From positions 682,001 to 746,000 of the forward strand of contig NZ_JAOUSF010000002.1 of NCBI RefSeq assembly GCF_025660475.1: a stretch of 64,000 bases of DNA, read 5' to 3'. A model generated the notes under the pieces. The model searched no databases, was not told where the DNA came from, and saw only the letters and a program-made list of their open reading frames with translations. A program made the position numbers and the translations under genes. Source of the stretch: Perspicuibacillus lycopersici (GTDB taxonomy: Bacteria > Bacillota > Bacilli > Bacillales > Caldibacillaceae). Shown one piece after another: positions 53,177-62,977 of the stretch; the stretch's first letter is position 1; every line of letters starts with the position of its first letter.

Positions 53177-55198
53177 TTATTCAGAATGCTCATATAAAGT
53201 AACACTCTCAATATAATTAATAAATCTTCTTAGCTCTTTAGCTTGTTCGCTCGTTATTTCTCCAGCCTCATACATTCGATGAATTTCTGAACGTTCCGCA
53301 TCCATAACCTTCAGGCGTAGCTCCTCTTTTTTCTCTTCTTTTCTTTCATCAAAATGTAATCTAGGCGTGCGAATCCGTTTCATAATTCTTTTGTAATCGA
53401 GAATTACTGCGTGTACAATATCCGGGTTCTCATCGTTAACTACATGACGCTCTAACGTGTCTATCGCATTTTGGATCGCCTTTAATTGAATATCTTTCCC
53501 TTTGCGTAATTTATCGAAATTCGCTTCCTGTTCTTTACGCGCTTTCCCATTGAATCGCTTCCATCCTCGCAATGCTTTCCCTAAAATGAAAATTGTACCT
53601 GTCCGAACATTGTTCGAAAGTACTTCCTCCCGATGATCAAGTGCTTTCTCAAATATTTCATAAACCTCCTGGTCCATTTGATTATTTTGAAAAACTTCTT
53701 GAATGTACTTTCGCTCTGCCTTTAATCCGATTAACCGAATTTCAGCAACTTGCTTTTGATGTTTTTCAGTTTCACTATTTTGCTGTGGATGAAACTTTGT
53801 AAACATTAATTTGTATTCATCCATTAGTTCATAGGCAGCCAATTCATTATCATCGTTCATTTCCTGACGAATTTGTTTTAAAGTTTCTTGAAGAATTTTT
53901 GCTCTTGCAGTTGATAAATTCATATTCTGTTGGTCACCAGTTATTGCTTTTTCCTTACTTAACATTGGTAGGAATAACGTGGCGACTATTAAAGTAAAAA
54001 GAATAACACCGGCTGCTAGGAATAGAATCAAGGAACGCTGCGGGAAAAATGCTCCATTCATTAGGAAATACGGGATAGAAAGAACCCCTGCCATTGTAAC
54101 CGCACCGCGTACACCTGTTAGCGTAACTAATAGACACGTGATGATATCTGGTTTTTCCATTCCATTATTCTTGCCAAAACGATATTGGTAATGTGAAAAG
54201 AAGTAACTCCAAATAAAACGAATCGCAAATATAATGATTCCAATTGCTATTACATACCCAATTGCAAGCCAATTGCCGATATTCGGATTTTCAACCGTTT
54301 CCCTCATCGAAGAAGGAATGTTTAGTCCTAATAGGATAAATACGATTCCGTTTAAAATAAATAATACAATCGACCAGACATTTTCTGTGACAATCTTTTC
54401 CTCTGCCATCATTGTTTCGGTTCTCTCAGAAACTAATGTATGTACAAATCCTGCGACGACTACCGCAATAACACCGGAGGCATGAAGTAGTTCTTCGGTG
54501 ATGATGAAAATTATAAAGGGGGTTAAAACTTGTAGTAATGTATGAAATGTCACATCTATGATGCCTTGCTTTCGCAATGTATAGCGGAACCAGAATATAA
54601 GTAATCCAAGTATAAGTCCGAGAAGTGCTCCAGCAATAAACATATAGATAAAATCAAAAATTGCTTCTGATAAGGAAAAATAGCCTGTTACTACTGCAGC
54701 AACCGCATAGTTAAAGGCAACCAATCCCGATGCATCATTAATTAACGATTCCCCGCGTACAAGATTTAACACTCTTTCAGGTAAATGGATTCGTTTAGCA
54801 ATACCATTCACAGCGACTGGGTCGGTTGGAGATAATATCGCCGCCAATGCAAAGGCAGCTGCTAACGGGATGTCCGGGATAATCCAGCGGATGAGATATC
54901 CTCCACCAATGGTAGTTAAAAGCACAAGAACAATGGCATTTCCAAAAATCGGTGCACGCATGCGCCATAATTCCTCACGGGGGAAATGTCGCCCATCATT
55001 AAATAAAAGTGGTGCTACAAATAATAACAGAAACCACTCTGTCTCGATTTCAAATGACATATCACGAACGACTAAGGCAAGTATTATTCCAAATGCTATT
55101 TGTGTTAATGCAGTCGGTATTGCCGGTATATAATGACTAATAATATTTGAAATTAATAAACAAGTTAACAATATAATAACTGTCAATAATAAATCCAT
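53177..55198 (-). CDS. nhaK: Na+/H+ antiporter, CPA1 family (NhaK/YvgP-like)
   Basis: CPA1 antiporter of 673 residues: about 12 helices (1-410) with the ion-binding SPTDPVAV (about 126) and SLINDASGL (about 151) motifs, then a long cytoplasmic tail (about 420-673) of charged helices. Length and tail match B. subtilis YvgP/NhaK, which exchanges Na+, K+ or Li+ for protons. ATG start, with AAAGGGAATACAA upstream. Its stop lies 18 bases before dbpA; no hairpin separates them. Confidence 0.9.
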   Translation of the reverse strand: MDLLLTVIILLTCLLISNIISHYIPAIPTALTQIAFGIILALVVRDMSFEIETEWFLLLFVAPLLFNDGRHFPREELWRMRAPIFGNAIVLVLLTTIGGGYLIRWIIPDIPLAAAFALAAILSPTDPVAVNGIAKRIHLPERVLNLVRGESLINDASGLVAFNYAVAAVVTGYFSLSEAIFDFIYMFIAGALLGLILGLLIFWFRYTLRKQGIIDVTFHTLLQVLTPFIIFIITEELLHASGVIAVVVAGFVHTLVSERTETMMAEEKIVTENVWSIVLFILNGIVFILLGLNIPSSMRETVENPNIGNWLAIGYVIAIGIIIFAIRFIWSYFFSHYQYRFGKNNGMEKPDIITCLLVTLTGVRGAVTMAGVLSIPYFLMNGAFFPQRSLILFLAAGVILFTLIVATLFLPMLSKEKAITGDQQNMNLSTARAKILQETLKQIRQEMNDDNELAAYELMDEYKLMFTKFHPQQNSETEKHQKQVAEIRLIGLKAERKYIQEVFQNNQMDQEVYEIFEKALDHREEVLSNNVRTGTIFILGKALRGWKRFNGKARKEQEANFDKLRKGKDIQLKAIQNAIDTLERHVVNDENPDIVHAVILDYKRIMKRIRTPRLHFDERKEEKKEELRLKVMDAERSEIHRMYEAGEITSEQAKELRRFINYIESVTLYEHSE

Positions 55199-55338
55199 AT
55201 TTGTATTCCCTTTCTGTATCTCTCTCTATATATGCCTTCTTTCATTAGATAAAAATTTGATATGTATTTATACTTTTACCTACTATAGCTTGTACATTTT
55301 TATGTTTCTTTATCTATACCTCATGCTCTATATCGCCA

Positions 55339-56010
55339 TCAACTGTTTTCTCTTCGGTATAAATCGCGAGACTTATAGCCTGCTGCAAGTATCATTTTCA
55401 TTTCATCGCGACGCTTCGCCTTTGTTTCTTCTTGCTTTGCACTATATACATAGCGTGCCCAATCTTTACGATAACCTGGTGTAAGTGATTGATAAAAGGC
55501 TAATAATTGCGGGGAATCCTGAAGATCTCTTTCTACTAAAGGAATGCTATCCATATAGTCATCCACTCGTTGACTTGCCTTTGAGGATATCTGATGTTTC
55601 CCTTTTGAATCTACCTTTAGACCAACAACTGTGAAAATATCATCTAAGCCTACCATTCGAGCAAATTTAATATTGCTGTGTTTGACGAACCCATCTTCTT
55701 CTGAACCGAGAATCGTAAATAGATCATCACGATGAATATAAGTAGAATATTTTTTATTCCCTTTTTTTGGATATGCAATATAAAGATAGCCATCGTTGGT
55801 TAAATAATTTCCAGAGACTACAATATCTACTAGCCGTTTTAGTTCATCACTATTTACCACAAAAGCAAAAATCAGATCATACCGATTATTATTTAGCCCT
55901 GTATCATAAACAGTTAATTCCTCCAGGTAATTCGAATTATTTGGTAAATTTAATACCGCAGCTTTTTCATATTTTTGCAAGCTCAATTTAGCTACTATTG
56001 ATTTTGTCAT
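55339..56010 (-). CDS. YdeI/OmpD-associated family protein
   Basis: Soluble protein of 223 residues. The C-terminal part (about 150-215; FYQSLTPGYRKDWARYV, SAKQEETKAKRRDEM) is the YdeI/OmpD-associated family signature, which recurs in small bacterial proteins of unclear role. The N-terminal 130 residues resemble a DUF3052-like segment (YDLIFAFVVNSDEL, YLYIAYPKKGNKKY). I chose the ATG at 56010 (MTKSIVAK); the upstream GTG is part of the GTAGGTG site. It stands between nhaK and azoR with gaps of more than 100 bases on both sides. Confidence 0.7.
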   Translation of the reverse strand: MTKSIVAKLSLQKYEKAAVLNLPNNSNYLEELTVYDTGLNNNRYDLIFAFVVNSDELKRLVDIVVSGNYLTNDGYLYIAYPKKGNKKYSTYIHRDDLFTILGSEEDGFVKHSNIKFARMVGLDDIFTVVGLKVDSKGKHQISSKASQRVDDYMDSIPLVERDLQDSPQLLAFYQSLTPGYRKDWARYVYSAKQEETKAKRRDEMKMILAAGYKSRDLYRRENS

Positions 56011-56137
56011 ATTTTTCACCTACTTCATTTTGTCTAATAGTTATATTGTAAAAGTTCTCTTAATTGTTAACAACAATTATCCTTGGCTTGCCAAACGAAA
56101 AAGTGACCCGTGCCGAGCCACCATTCCACTTTCAATA

Positions 56138-56758
56138 TTAAAAATTACGGGCAATTTCCCTTGCCTTTTCCATTGCTTCGGAAACAATGGCATTTGCTTT
56201 TTCTGGATTCTGATCTAATCCTTCGACAAACAGCTGTTGGACATCATGAATTCCTAAAAAACTTAATAATAGCTTCACGTATTGACTAGCAGGATCTGTT
56301 CCTGAATAGATCCCCCCATTTGCCTGAATATGCAACGCTTTTTTCCCCTCCATCATTCCTACAGACCCAGTTGCTGTATATTTAAAGGTTTTACCAGCAA
56401 CATTAATCGTATCAAACCACGCCTTTAACCGTGTAGGTACGCTTAAATTCCATAATGGATTGGCAATCACTATTTTATCCTGTCCGAGAAAGCTGTCTGT
56501 AAAAGAATTAAACAAGGTTACTTTATGCTGTTGGGCTTCTGATAAGGTATAAAATGGTTTCCCTTGATGCAATTCATTCCAAGCATTTAGGAGATCTCGG
56601 TCAATTTCTGGAACTACCATATTATATAAGTTAATATCTTCTACCGTATCCTCTGGATGTGCCACCTTGTATTCTTCCACAAAGGCATCCGTCACCGCCA
56701 TGGACCGTGACACTTCCTTATTTAATGGATGTGCTCGTACAATGAGAACATTTGCCAT
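56138..56758 (-). CDS. azoR: FMN-dependent NADH-azoreductase
   Basis: Flavodoxin-fold quinone reductase of 206 residues. MANVLIVRAHPLNKEVSRS carries the FMN phosphate loop, ANPLWNLSVPTRLKAWFD (about 97-114) the flavin-side loop and HIQANGGIYSG (about 145) the ring-binding loop. AzoR enzymes reduce quinones and azo compounds with two electrons and are induced by electrophiles. I chose the ATG at 56758, after GTGGTGATTTC. It follows the hxlR gene on the same strand, 111 bases downstream. Confidence 0.92.
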   Translation of the reverse strand: MANVLIVRAHPLNKEVSRSMAVTDAFVEEYKVAHPEDTVEDINLYNMVVPEIDRDLLNAWNELHQGKPFYTLSEAQQHKVTLFNSFTDSFLGQDKIVIANPLWNLSVPTRLKAWFDTINVAGKTFKYTATGSVGMMEGKKALHIQANGGIYSGTDPASQYVKLLLSFLGIHDVQQLFVEGLDQNPEKANAIVSEAMEKAREIARNF

Positions 56759-56869
56759 CGAAATCACCACTTTCCTTCTATATAAGAATAGAACTAGTAT
56801 CTCTCCTCAAACAAAAATCATGTATGTTTTCCGGGATCCATCGTGCTACAAAAATAGAAGGATAAGGCT

Positions 56870-57241
56870 TTATTTTAAATGTTCATTCAACACATTCTCT
56901 TCCAAAACCGAAAATTTATCCCCATAAATTTTTGTAATATGATTTTCCCCCCATGCACAAAGAGCGTCTAAAATACTTTGCAGGCTTTTTCCATATTCAC
57001 TCAATTCATATTCTACCTTCGGTGGTATTTGATTATATACAATTCTATTAATAACGCCATCTGCCTCTAATTCCCGTAATTGTTGGGTTAGCATCTTTTG
57101 AGTAATATCTGGCATTAACCGTTTTAATTCACTTGTTCGTTTCTTTCCGTGATTTAAATGACATAAAATGACACATTTCCATTTTCCACCTATCACCTCT
57201 AATGTTGCTTCCACTGATATATTGTACTTCTTTTTTGGCAT
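56870..57241 (-). CDS. HxlR-family transcriptional regulator
   Basis: Winged-helix regulator of 123 residues. Signature IGGKWKCVILCHL (17-29), TSELKRLMPDITQKMLTQQLRELE (about 36-59), then PPKVEYELSEYG. B. subtilis YodB and CatR of this family sense quinones through a Cys near residue 6-7; here that Cys is absent, but Cys23, Cys27 and a Cys near residue 91 could take the role. It sits between the azoreductase and a divergent MFS/aldo-keto reductase pair, which are its likely targets. Confidence 0.9.
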   Translation of the reverse strand: MPKKKYNISVEATLEVIGGKWKCVILCHLNHGKKRTSELKRLMPDITQKMLTQQLRELEADGVINRIVYNQIPPKVEYELSEYGKSLQSILDALCAWGENHITKIYGDKFSVLEENVLNEHLK

Positions 57242-57259
57242 GATTTTCCCTCTCTTTAA

Positions 57260-57307
57260 TAGGTACTAAAAAGTACCTATATTACTTTTTGGTTCCTATA
57301 TTACTTT
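57260..57307. promoter_or_regulatory. operator cluster between hxlR and the MFS gene
   Basis: A perfect inverted repeat TAGGTACT-AAAA-AGTACCTA (57260-57279), followed by a direct repeat of CCTATATTACTTT (57276-57288 and 57295-57307). The TACT...AGTA core recalls the operators of YodB-type HxlR regulators. Its place in the divergent promoter region suggests autoregulation and control of the plus-strand pair. Confidence 0.6.
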
Positions 57308-57443
57308 AAAGTGCGTACTTCCTTTAGTTATTCGTGTACTACATAATAGCATTTGCGGGTTCACTTGAATAGTATTTCGTTTTGATTGCCTTCCTTTTAC
57401 TTTGTTCAATAATCCTAAAAATTAATAATCAGGAGGAATCTTC

Positions 57444-58649
57444 GTGTCTATAAATAAACAGCAAAATCCGTTGGCATTACTTGCCTTAGCAATAAGTGCA
57501 TTTGCTATTGGGACAACGGAATTTATTAGTGTCGGTCTATTGCCGTTAATTTCCGCGGATTTAGATGTCCCTGTGACAACTGCCGGTTTAACCGTTTCCT
57601 TATACGCACTAGGGGTTACGTTTGGGGCACCAGTGCTGACATCATTAACCTCGCGAGTATGGCGTAAAACATTATTACTATGGATAATGGTAATTTTTAT
57701 TATCGGCAATAGCATTGCTGCTAGTGCCACTAGTATCGGCTTATTACTTGTAGCAAGAGTCATTTCTGCCTTTTCCCATGGGGTATTTATGTCGATTGGT
57801 TCGACAATAGCAGCAGATCTTGTGCCTACAAATCGACGCGCAAGTGCAATAGCTATTATGTTTACTGGCCTTACCGTTGCAACGATTACAGGAGTACCGT
57901 TTGGAACATTTATTGGTCAGCAATTAGGCTGGCGAATCGCCTTTCTCGTAATTGTAGCAGTAGGAATAATTGCCCTTATTGCCTCGATTATTCTTGTTCC
58001 TACAAATCTTCGGAAAGGAAATCCGACAAATGTGCGCGATCAGCTTAAGCTAATAACTAACGGTCGCTTACTGCTTATTTTTATCATTACAGCATTAGGG
58101 TATGGTGGGACATTCGTTGTCTTCACTTATTTATCACCATTATTGCAAACTATTACTGGCTTTAAGGAAGGCACGGTTGCCATTATCCTGCTACTATATG
58201 GAATTGCAATAGCAGTCGGAAATATGATAGGAGGTAAACTTTCCAATCACCAACCACTTCGAGCATTATTGTTCATGTTTCTTATTCAAGCAATTGTTCT
58301 AGGTGTTTTATACTTTACTGCACCAATGAAAATAGTAGGGCTACTGACGATTTTCTTCATGGGTCTTTTCGCCTTTATGAATGTTCCTGGCCTCCAGGTT
58401 TATGTTGTAATGTTAGCAGAACGATTTGTACCAACAGCCGTTGATGTTGCATCCGCCATTAATATTGCCGCATTTAATGCAGGAATAGCGTTAGGATCAT
58501 ACTTAGGCGGTTTAGTAACAGATTCAATCGGGCTTATTCATACAACTTGGGTTGGCTCCTTAATGGTAATTGCTGCTACGCTGCTTACATGTTGGAGCCT
58601 AGCTCTTGAAAAGACAGCAAACAAAGATGCAAAACGAAGGAATTCATAA
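57444..58649 (+). CDS. MFS exporter (YdhP/AraJ/NepI type)
   Basis: A 12-helix major facilitator of 401 residues with AIGTTEFISVGLLPLIS (about 22-38), the AraJ/YdhP/NepI signature, and VISAFSHGVFMSIGS (about 105). Relatives are drug or metabolite exporters. GTG start behind AGGAGGAATCTTC. It is followed by an aldo-keto reductase 27 bases on, and it lies opposite an HxlR regulator, suggesting export of a toxic aromatic or carbonyl compound. Confidence 0.85.
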   Translation: MSINKQQNPLALLALAISAFAIGTTEFISVGLLPLISADLDVPVTTAGLTVSLYALGVTFGAPVLTSLTSRVWRKTLLLWIMVIFIIGNSIAASATSIGLLLVARVISAFSHGVFMSIGSTIAADLVPTNRRASAIAIMFTGLTVATITGVPFGTFIGQQLGWRIAFLVIVAVGIIALIASIILVPTNLRKGNPTNVRDQLKLITNGRLLLIFIITALGYGGTFVVFTYLSPLLQTITGFKEGTVAIILLLYGIAIAVGNMIGGKLSNHQPLRALLFMFLIQAIVLGVLYFTAPMKIVGLLTIFFMGLFAFMNVPGLQVYVVMLAERFVPTAVDVASAINIAAFNAGIALGSYLGGLVTDSIGLIHTTWVGSLMVIAATLLTCWSLALEKTANKDAKRRNS

Positions 58650-58676
58650 ACGTTTAATTATAGGAGGAGAAATAAA

Positions 58677-59519
58677 ATGAAATTAAATTTACAAAGCACT
58701 GTTTCTTTACACAATGGAGTGAAAATGCCCTTGCTTGGCTTAGGTGTATTTAAAGTAGAAGAAGGTCCAGAATTAGTAAACGCTGTTAAATTTGCCATAA
58801 AATCTGGCTATCGTAGTATTGATACTGCAGCGATTTATGGAAACGAAGCAGGTGTCGGACAAGCTATTTCGGATGGAGTAAAGGAAGCAGGTATAACAAG
58901 AGAGGATCTTTTTGTAACATCAAAAGTTTGGAATTCCGACTTAGGCTACGAAGAAACGCTTGCTGCATATAATGATAGCTTAAAAAAACTTGGACTAGAT
59001 TACCTAGATTTGTATTTAATTCATTGGCCAGTAGAGGGGAAATATAAGGATGCTTGGCGTGCACTAGAAACGCTTTATACCGAAGGGAAAGTAAAAGCAA
59101 TTGGCGTAAGTAATTTTCAAGTTCATCATTTACAAGAGTTGATGAAGGATGCAAAAATTCAACCAATGATAAATCAAGTGGAATACCATCCACGACTAAC
59201 TCAAAATGAAGTGCGAGCATTCTGTCTTGACCATGGAATACAACTAGAGGCTTGGTCTCCATTAATGCAAGGGCATTTATTAGACAATCCTGTAATCCAA
59301 GCAATGGCTAATAAATACAATAAATCTACTGCCCAAATCATTATCCGCTGGGATCTACAAAATGGGGTAGTTACTATTCCGAAATCAACTAAGGAACATC
59401 GTATCATCGAGAACTCCTCCGTATTCGATTTCTCCTTAACAACAGAAGAAATAAAATGCATTGACGAATTAAATCAAAATTATCGTGTTGGACCAGATCC
59501 AGATAACTTTGATTTTTAA
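58677..59519 (+). CDS. aldo-keto reductase (YvgN-like)
   Basis: AKR enzyme of 280 residues with the full catalytic tetrad: Asp in RSIDTA (about 48), Tyr in AIYGNE (about 53), Lys in TSKVW (about 78) and His in LIHWP (about 111). VTIPKSTKEHRI (about 239) is the NADPH phosphate-binding loop. Relatives such as B. subtilis YvgN reduce methylglyoxal and other reactive aldehydes. ATG behind AGGAGGAGAAATAAA. Second gene of the MFS operon; it fits a detoxification cluster. Confidence 0.93.
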   Translation: MKLNLQSTVSLHNGVKMPLLGLGVFKVEEGPELVNAVKFAIKSGYRSIDTAAIYGNEAGVGQAISDGVKEAGITREDLFVTSKVWNSDLGYEETLAAYNDSLKKLGLDYLDLYLIHWPVEGKYKDAWRALETLYTEGKVKAIGVSNFQVHHLQELMKDAKIQPMINQVEYHPRLTQNEVRAFCLDHGIQLEAWSPLMQGHLLDNPVIQAMANKYNKSTAQIIIRWDLQNGVVTIPKSTKEHRIIENSSVFDFSLTTEEIKCIDELNQNYRVGPDPDNFDF

Positions 59520-59524
59520 TGACT

Positions 59525-59561
59525 TAGCCACAAGGATAATAGCTTCTCCTTGTGGCTTTTC
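59525..59561 (+). terminator. terminator of the MFS-AKR operon
   Basis: Stem AGCCACAAGGA / TCCTTGTGGCT with a short loop and TTTT tail. Confidence 0.88.
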
Positions 59562-59628
59562 GTATTCTAACTTTTTTTAATCATCATTTTTCGTAAAAGC
59601 ATTGCTATCTATTTTGCTTCTTGCAAAA

Positions 59629-60849
59629 TTAATAATCATATATTTTGTAAATAGCTTGTTCTTTTAGTGCATGATTTTTTGCCATGTCTGCATGCCGAAG
59701 GAGCATCTCCATTTCAACACCGTCATTTGGGTAATATACAACACCCATTGTTACGGAAACACGAACGGTCGTATTACTCGTATAAATTGGTAGTTGTGTA
59801 ATATTTTTTATTTTTTCTCCAATACTTCGTAGCTCACTATCTGTCTTATGACCTTGTAAGACAATGGCAAATTCATCGCCATTCATTCGATAAATTAATC
59901 CGTCATTGCCAATAATTCCAGATAACCTTGCCGCAACCTTTACCATTACCATATCTCCTGCCTGGCGACCGTAATATTCATTAATCTCCTTAAGCCCATC
60001 CATATCTAAATAAAGGAGCGTAAAGTATTGATCCTCATTGAACTCATCTGCATAGTCTTGTTGAAATTTATTGTAATTTGGTAAATCTGTCAAGGTGTCA
60101 TAGTATGCCCGATAACGCACTAGTTCCTCTTCCTTTTTCTTATCCGTCACATCCCAAAACATAATCTCCACAGCAGATATATCTCCTAGCTGAATAGGAA
60201 TCCCACTAATTTCTACATCAATTTCCGTGCCATCGATACGGATCATTTTCTGATACATTGGAGGTACTGATTTTCCATCTCTAACAATATTCTCTATTCG
60301 TTTGGAAACAATTGATTTGAACTTTGAATGGACAAAACGATCAATTGGTTGTCCAATCACCTCTGCTGTATTTTCCGCTCCTAATAAATTCAACGCCATC
60401 GGATTTGCATATTTAAAGGTTTCATTTTCATGTATCATAATTCCTACTAGTGAGTTTTCTACAAGGTTACGATAGCGCTCTTGACTTTCCTTCAATTTCC
60501 CTTCTAGCTTTTTCCGATCGCTAATATCGATAACAGATCCGATGGAAGTAGGTTTTCCGTCAAAGACAATTCTCCGATTACTTAAAGAAATATCAATTAA
60601 ACACCCATCCCTCTTTATTCCTTTACCTTCTATCTCAAATTGTTCCATTTCACCGGAGTTAGTTTTACTAATAAATTGCGAGAGTGTTGAACATACATCT
60701 GGATCTATCATTTCCTCATAATTTTTCTTTTTTATTTCATCCGAAGAATACCCAAATATTTTCCCGAAGCTTTCATTTACCCATAAAAATTTTCCATTTT
60801 GTATCATATAGAGCCCATGTGATAATTTATTTGCAACTGTTTGATCCAC
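59629..60849 (-). CDS. PAS-PAS-GGDEF protein (putative diguanylate cyclase)
   Basis: Soluble signalling protein of 406 residues: PAS 1 (about 10-110), PAS 2 (about 120-235; IMIHENETFKYANPMAL), then GGDEF (about 245-406). The metal-site Asp (DMDGLKEIN) and the substrate region NEYYGRQAGD are intact, but the motif reads NGDEF, not GGDEF, and no RxxD inhibitory site is seen at the usual place. The enzyme may be active, weak or a sensor-only form. GTG start (MDQTVAN) with GGGAGGATTG further upstream. It follows the EAL gene by 73 bases and is probably cotranscribed with it. Confidence 0.88.
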   Translation of the reverse strand: MDQTVANKLSHGLYMIQNGKFLWVNESFGKIFGYSSDEIKKKNYEEMIDPDVCSTLSQFISKTNSGEMEQFEIEGKGIKRDGCLIDISLSNRRIVFDGKPTSIGSVIDISDRKKLEGKLKESQERYRNLVENSLVGIMIHENETFKYANPMALNLLGAENTAEVIGQPIDRFVHSKFKSIVSKRIENIVRDGKSVPPMYQKMIRIDGTEIDVEISGIPIQLGDISAVEIMFWDVTDKKKEEELVRYRAYYDTLTDLPNYNKFQQDYADEFNEDQYFTLLYLDMDGLKEINEYYGRQAGDMVMVKVAARLSGIIGNDGLIYRMNGDEFAIVLQGHKTDSELRSIGEKIKNITQLPIYTSNTTVRVSVTMGVVYYPNDGVEMEMLLRHADMAKNHALKEQAIYKIYDY

Positions 60850-60922
60850 GCAAGAATCAATCCTCCCATAATAATCAATTGTATCTAAATAAAATTACAC
60901 GAATTTATAATAATCCAATTAC

Positions 60923-62977
60923 TTACATCGATTTAATGGGAGTTTTTTCCTGTAGCCAAGCAACTAACTCTTTCACCTGTAATGGCCGGGAGTAAAAATA
61001 TCCTTGAACAAGCGGAATTTCGGTCATTGATGTAATAAAATCGATTTGTTCCTTAAATTCTACCCCTTCAATCACTACTTTAAGATTTAAGGAATAGCAT
61101 AAGGTAATGATTGCTTTCAATAAGGCACAATCCTTTTTAGACACTGGGACGCCATCTACAAAAGATTTGTCGATTTTTATGGTTGAAATAGGGATTTTTC
61201 TTAAATAGGACAGTGAAGAAAGTCCTGTTCCAAAATCATCGAGTGCGACCGATATACCTAAATCCCGATAATTTCTAACCGCTGTGATGGCATTTTCGAT
61301 ATCATGAATGACACTAGTCTCTGTAATTTCTAACTCAAGATAACTAGGATTAATTTTGTTCTTATACAGATTATCCTTAATGACACTAAGTAATCTCGAC
61401 GAGGTAATATAGGAGCCTGGAATATTGATGGACACTTGTATAAATGGTACATCATCCGCCACCCAATATGCGATTTGTTGACATACCTCCCGCACGACCC
61501 AGTCAGTCACATCATAAATATTATTGCTTTCCTCCAGTACAGGGATGAAGATTCCCGGAGATATTAATCCAAATTCCGGATGCCTCCAACGTAATAAAGC
61601 CTCCAGCCCTGTTACTGTTTGCGTCTTCGAGCAGATTTTTGGCTGATATTCTAAAAATAATTCATTATTTGCTATTGCACTTGCTATATCTTTAATAATT
61701 CTATTTTCAAAGCTATACGTGTGTATCTTTGGATCATACTCAATAAGTTCATGTTTATATCTAGTGGAAGAATGCCCAAGAACTGCCATTGCGTGGGAAA
61801 AAAGTTCACTCGATTCATTTTTATTGCTTGCACGTGCAATTGCCCCAACTGCATCTACAATGATGCGTCGATTACTAATAATAAGCGGGCTCATTAATAC
61901 GGACATTATTCTTTCCAGTGCTATTTTCATACGTTCAAAGTTTTGTTCGTCATGATTTAAAATTGCAAAACGATGTTCCTCAATCCGATAAACTTTTGCA
62001 GAAGCAGGCTTTAACTGCTGAATAATTTCGGACACCTCTTTAATCATTTCATCGGTAAAAGCATAGCCATAGCCGACAATCCATTTCTCCAATTGGTGAA
62101 TTTGAATAATTGCTAAGCTACCAGCCTCCCGCATATTCCTTCCATCAATCTCAAATTGACGTTGATTTGGCAAAACAGTTAGTGCATCAAAATAATTAAG
62201 GCGATGTTCCACATAACGGTCTAGCAAACTAGTTAACCCAGAAACAATTAATAGAATAATAATACCGACTGTTACGCCGATTATTAATAGGGACATATCC
62301 ATCGGATGCATCTGATGGATACCGCCATGTAACGGTTCATTCACATAGAAAATAATAGCCGCCATCCCTGTGTAGTGCATACTCGTGATGGCAAGCCCCA
62401 TTAAAATCGAAGTGATGATTTTAATCAATTGATTCCCCATATATTTTTGTAATGTGGAAAATATATACAATGCTATATAGGAAACAACAATTGCGATCAT
62501 AATCGATGCGAGGAATATCCATGGCTGATATATATAATCGGCTTCCATTTCCATTGCTGCCATGCCAATATAGTGCATAGAAGTTATTCCAACTCCCATT
62601 ATGATACCAGCAATAATTATAGATATATTTGACTTTCTTGCTCGCGACTGGTTGGAAAAATAGAAGGCTAAATAGGATGCGATAATCGCTGGGAATGCAG
62701 AAATGATTGTTAAAAATAAATCATATTCCATTGAAATTGGAAGCATTAAAGCACTCATTCCAATAAAATGCATTGCCCATATCCCTAATCCCATCGCAAC
62801 CGATGAAAGCAATAACCAAAATCTTTTATGAAAAAAACTTGTTTGTTGTACCCTTTTGTTTAAGGATATTGCCGTGTATGCCGCACAGCAGGAAATAATA
62901 ATAGATAGAAGAATAATAGAAACAGAATACTCTTCATGTAATATATAAATATCTTGAGATTTCGGTAATGTGAACAT
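60923..62977 (-). CDS. MHYT-GGDEF(degenerate)-EAL protein, c-di-GMP phosphodiesterase
   Basis: Membrane protein of 684 residues. An MHYT sensor of about seven helices (1-250) has three MH(F/Y)xGM motifs (AMHFIGMSAL, SMHYIGMAAM, SMHYTGMAAI), thought to bind copper or a gas. A GGDEF-like domain (about 260-420) has lost its motif (RIEEHRF). The EAL domain (about 430-680) is complete: EALLRWRHP, N in VSINIPGSY, E in ELEITETS, DDFGTG, KIDKSFV, EGVE and QGYFYSRPL. It should hydrolyse c-di-GMP. It resembles B. subtilis YkoW in design. ATG start. Confidence 0.92.
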   Translation of the reverse strand: MFTLPKSQDIYILHEEYSVSIILLSIIISCCAAYTAISLNKRVQQTSFFHKRFWLLLSSVAMGLGIWAMHFIGMSALMLPISMEYDLFLTIISAFPAIIASYLAFYFSNQSRARKSNISIIIAGIIMGVGITSMHYIGMAAMEMEADYIYQPWIFLASIMIAIVVSYIALYIFSTLQKYMGNQLIKIITSILMGLAITSMHYTGMAAIIFYVNEPLHGGIHQMHPMDMSLLIIGVTVGIIILLIVSGLTSLLDRYVEHRLNYFDALTVLPNQRQFEIDGRNMREAGSLAIIQIHQLEKWIVGYGYAFTDEMIKEVSEIIQQLKPASAKVYRIEEHRFAILNHDEQNFERMKIALERIMSVLMSPLIISNRRIIVDAVGAIARASNKNESSELFSHAMAVLGHSSTRYKHELIEYDPKIHTYSFENRIIKDIASAIANNELFLEYQPKICSKTQTVTGLEALLRWRHPEFGLISPGIFIPVLEESNNIYDVTDWVVREVCQQIAYWVADDVPFIQVSINIPGSYITSSRLLSVIKDNLYKNKINPSYLELEITETSVIHDIENAITAVRNYRDLGISVALDDFGTGLSSLSYLRKIPISTIKIDKSFVDGVPVSKKDCALLKAIITLCYSLNLKVVIEGVEFKEQIDFITSMTEIPLVQGYFYSRPLQVKELVAWLQEKTPIKSM

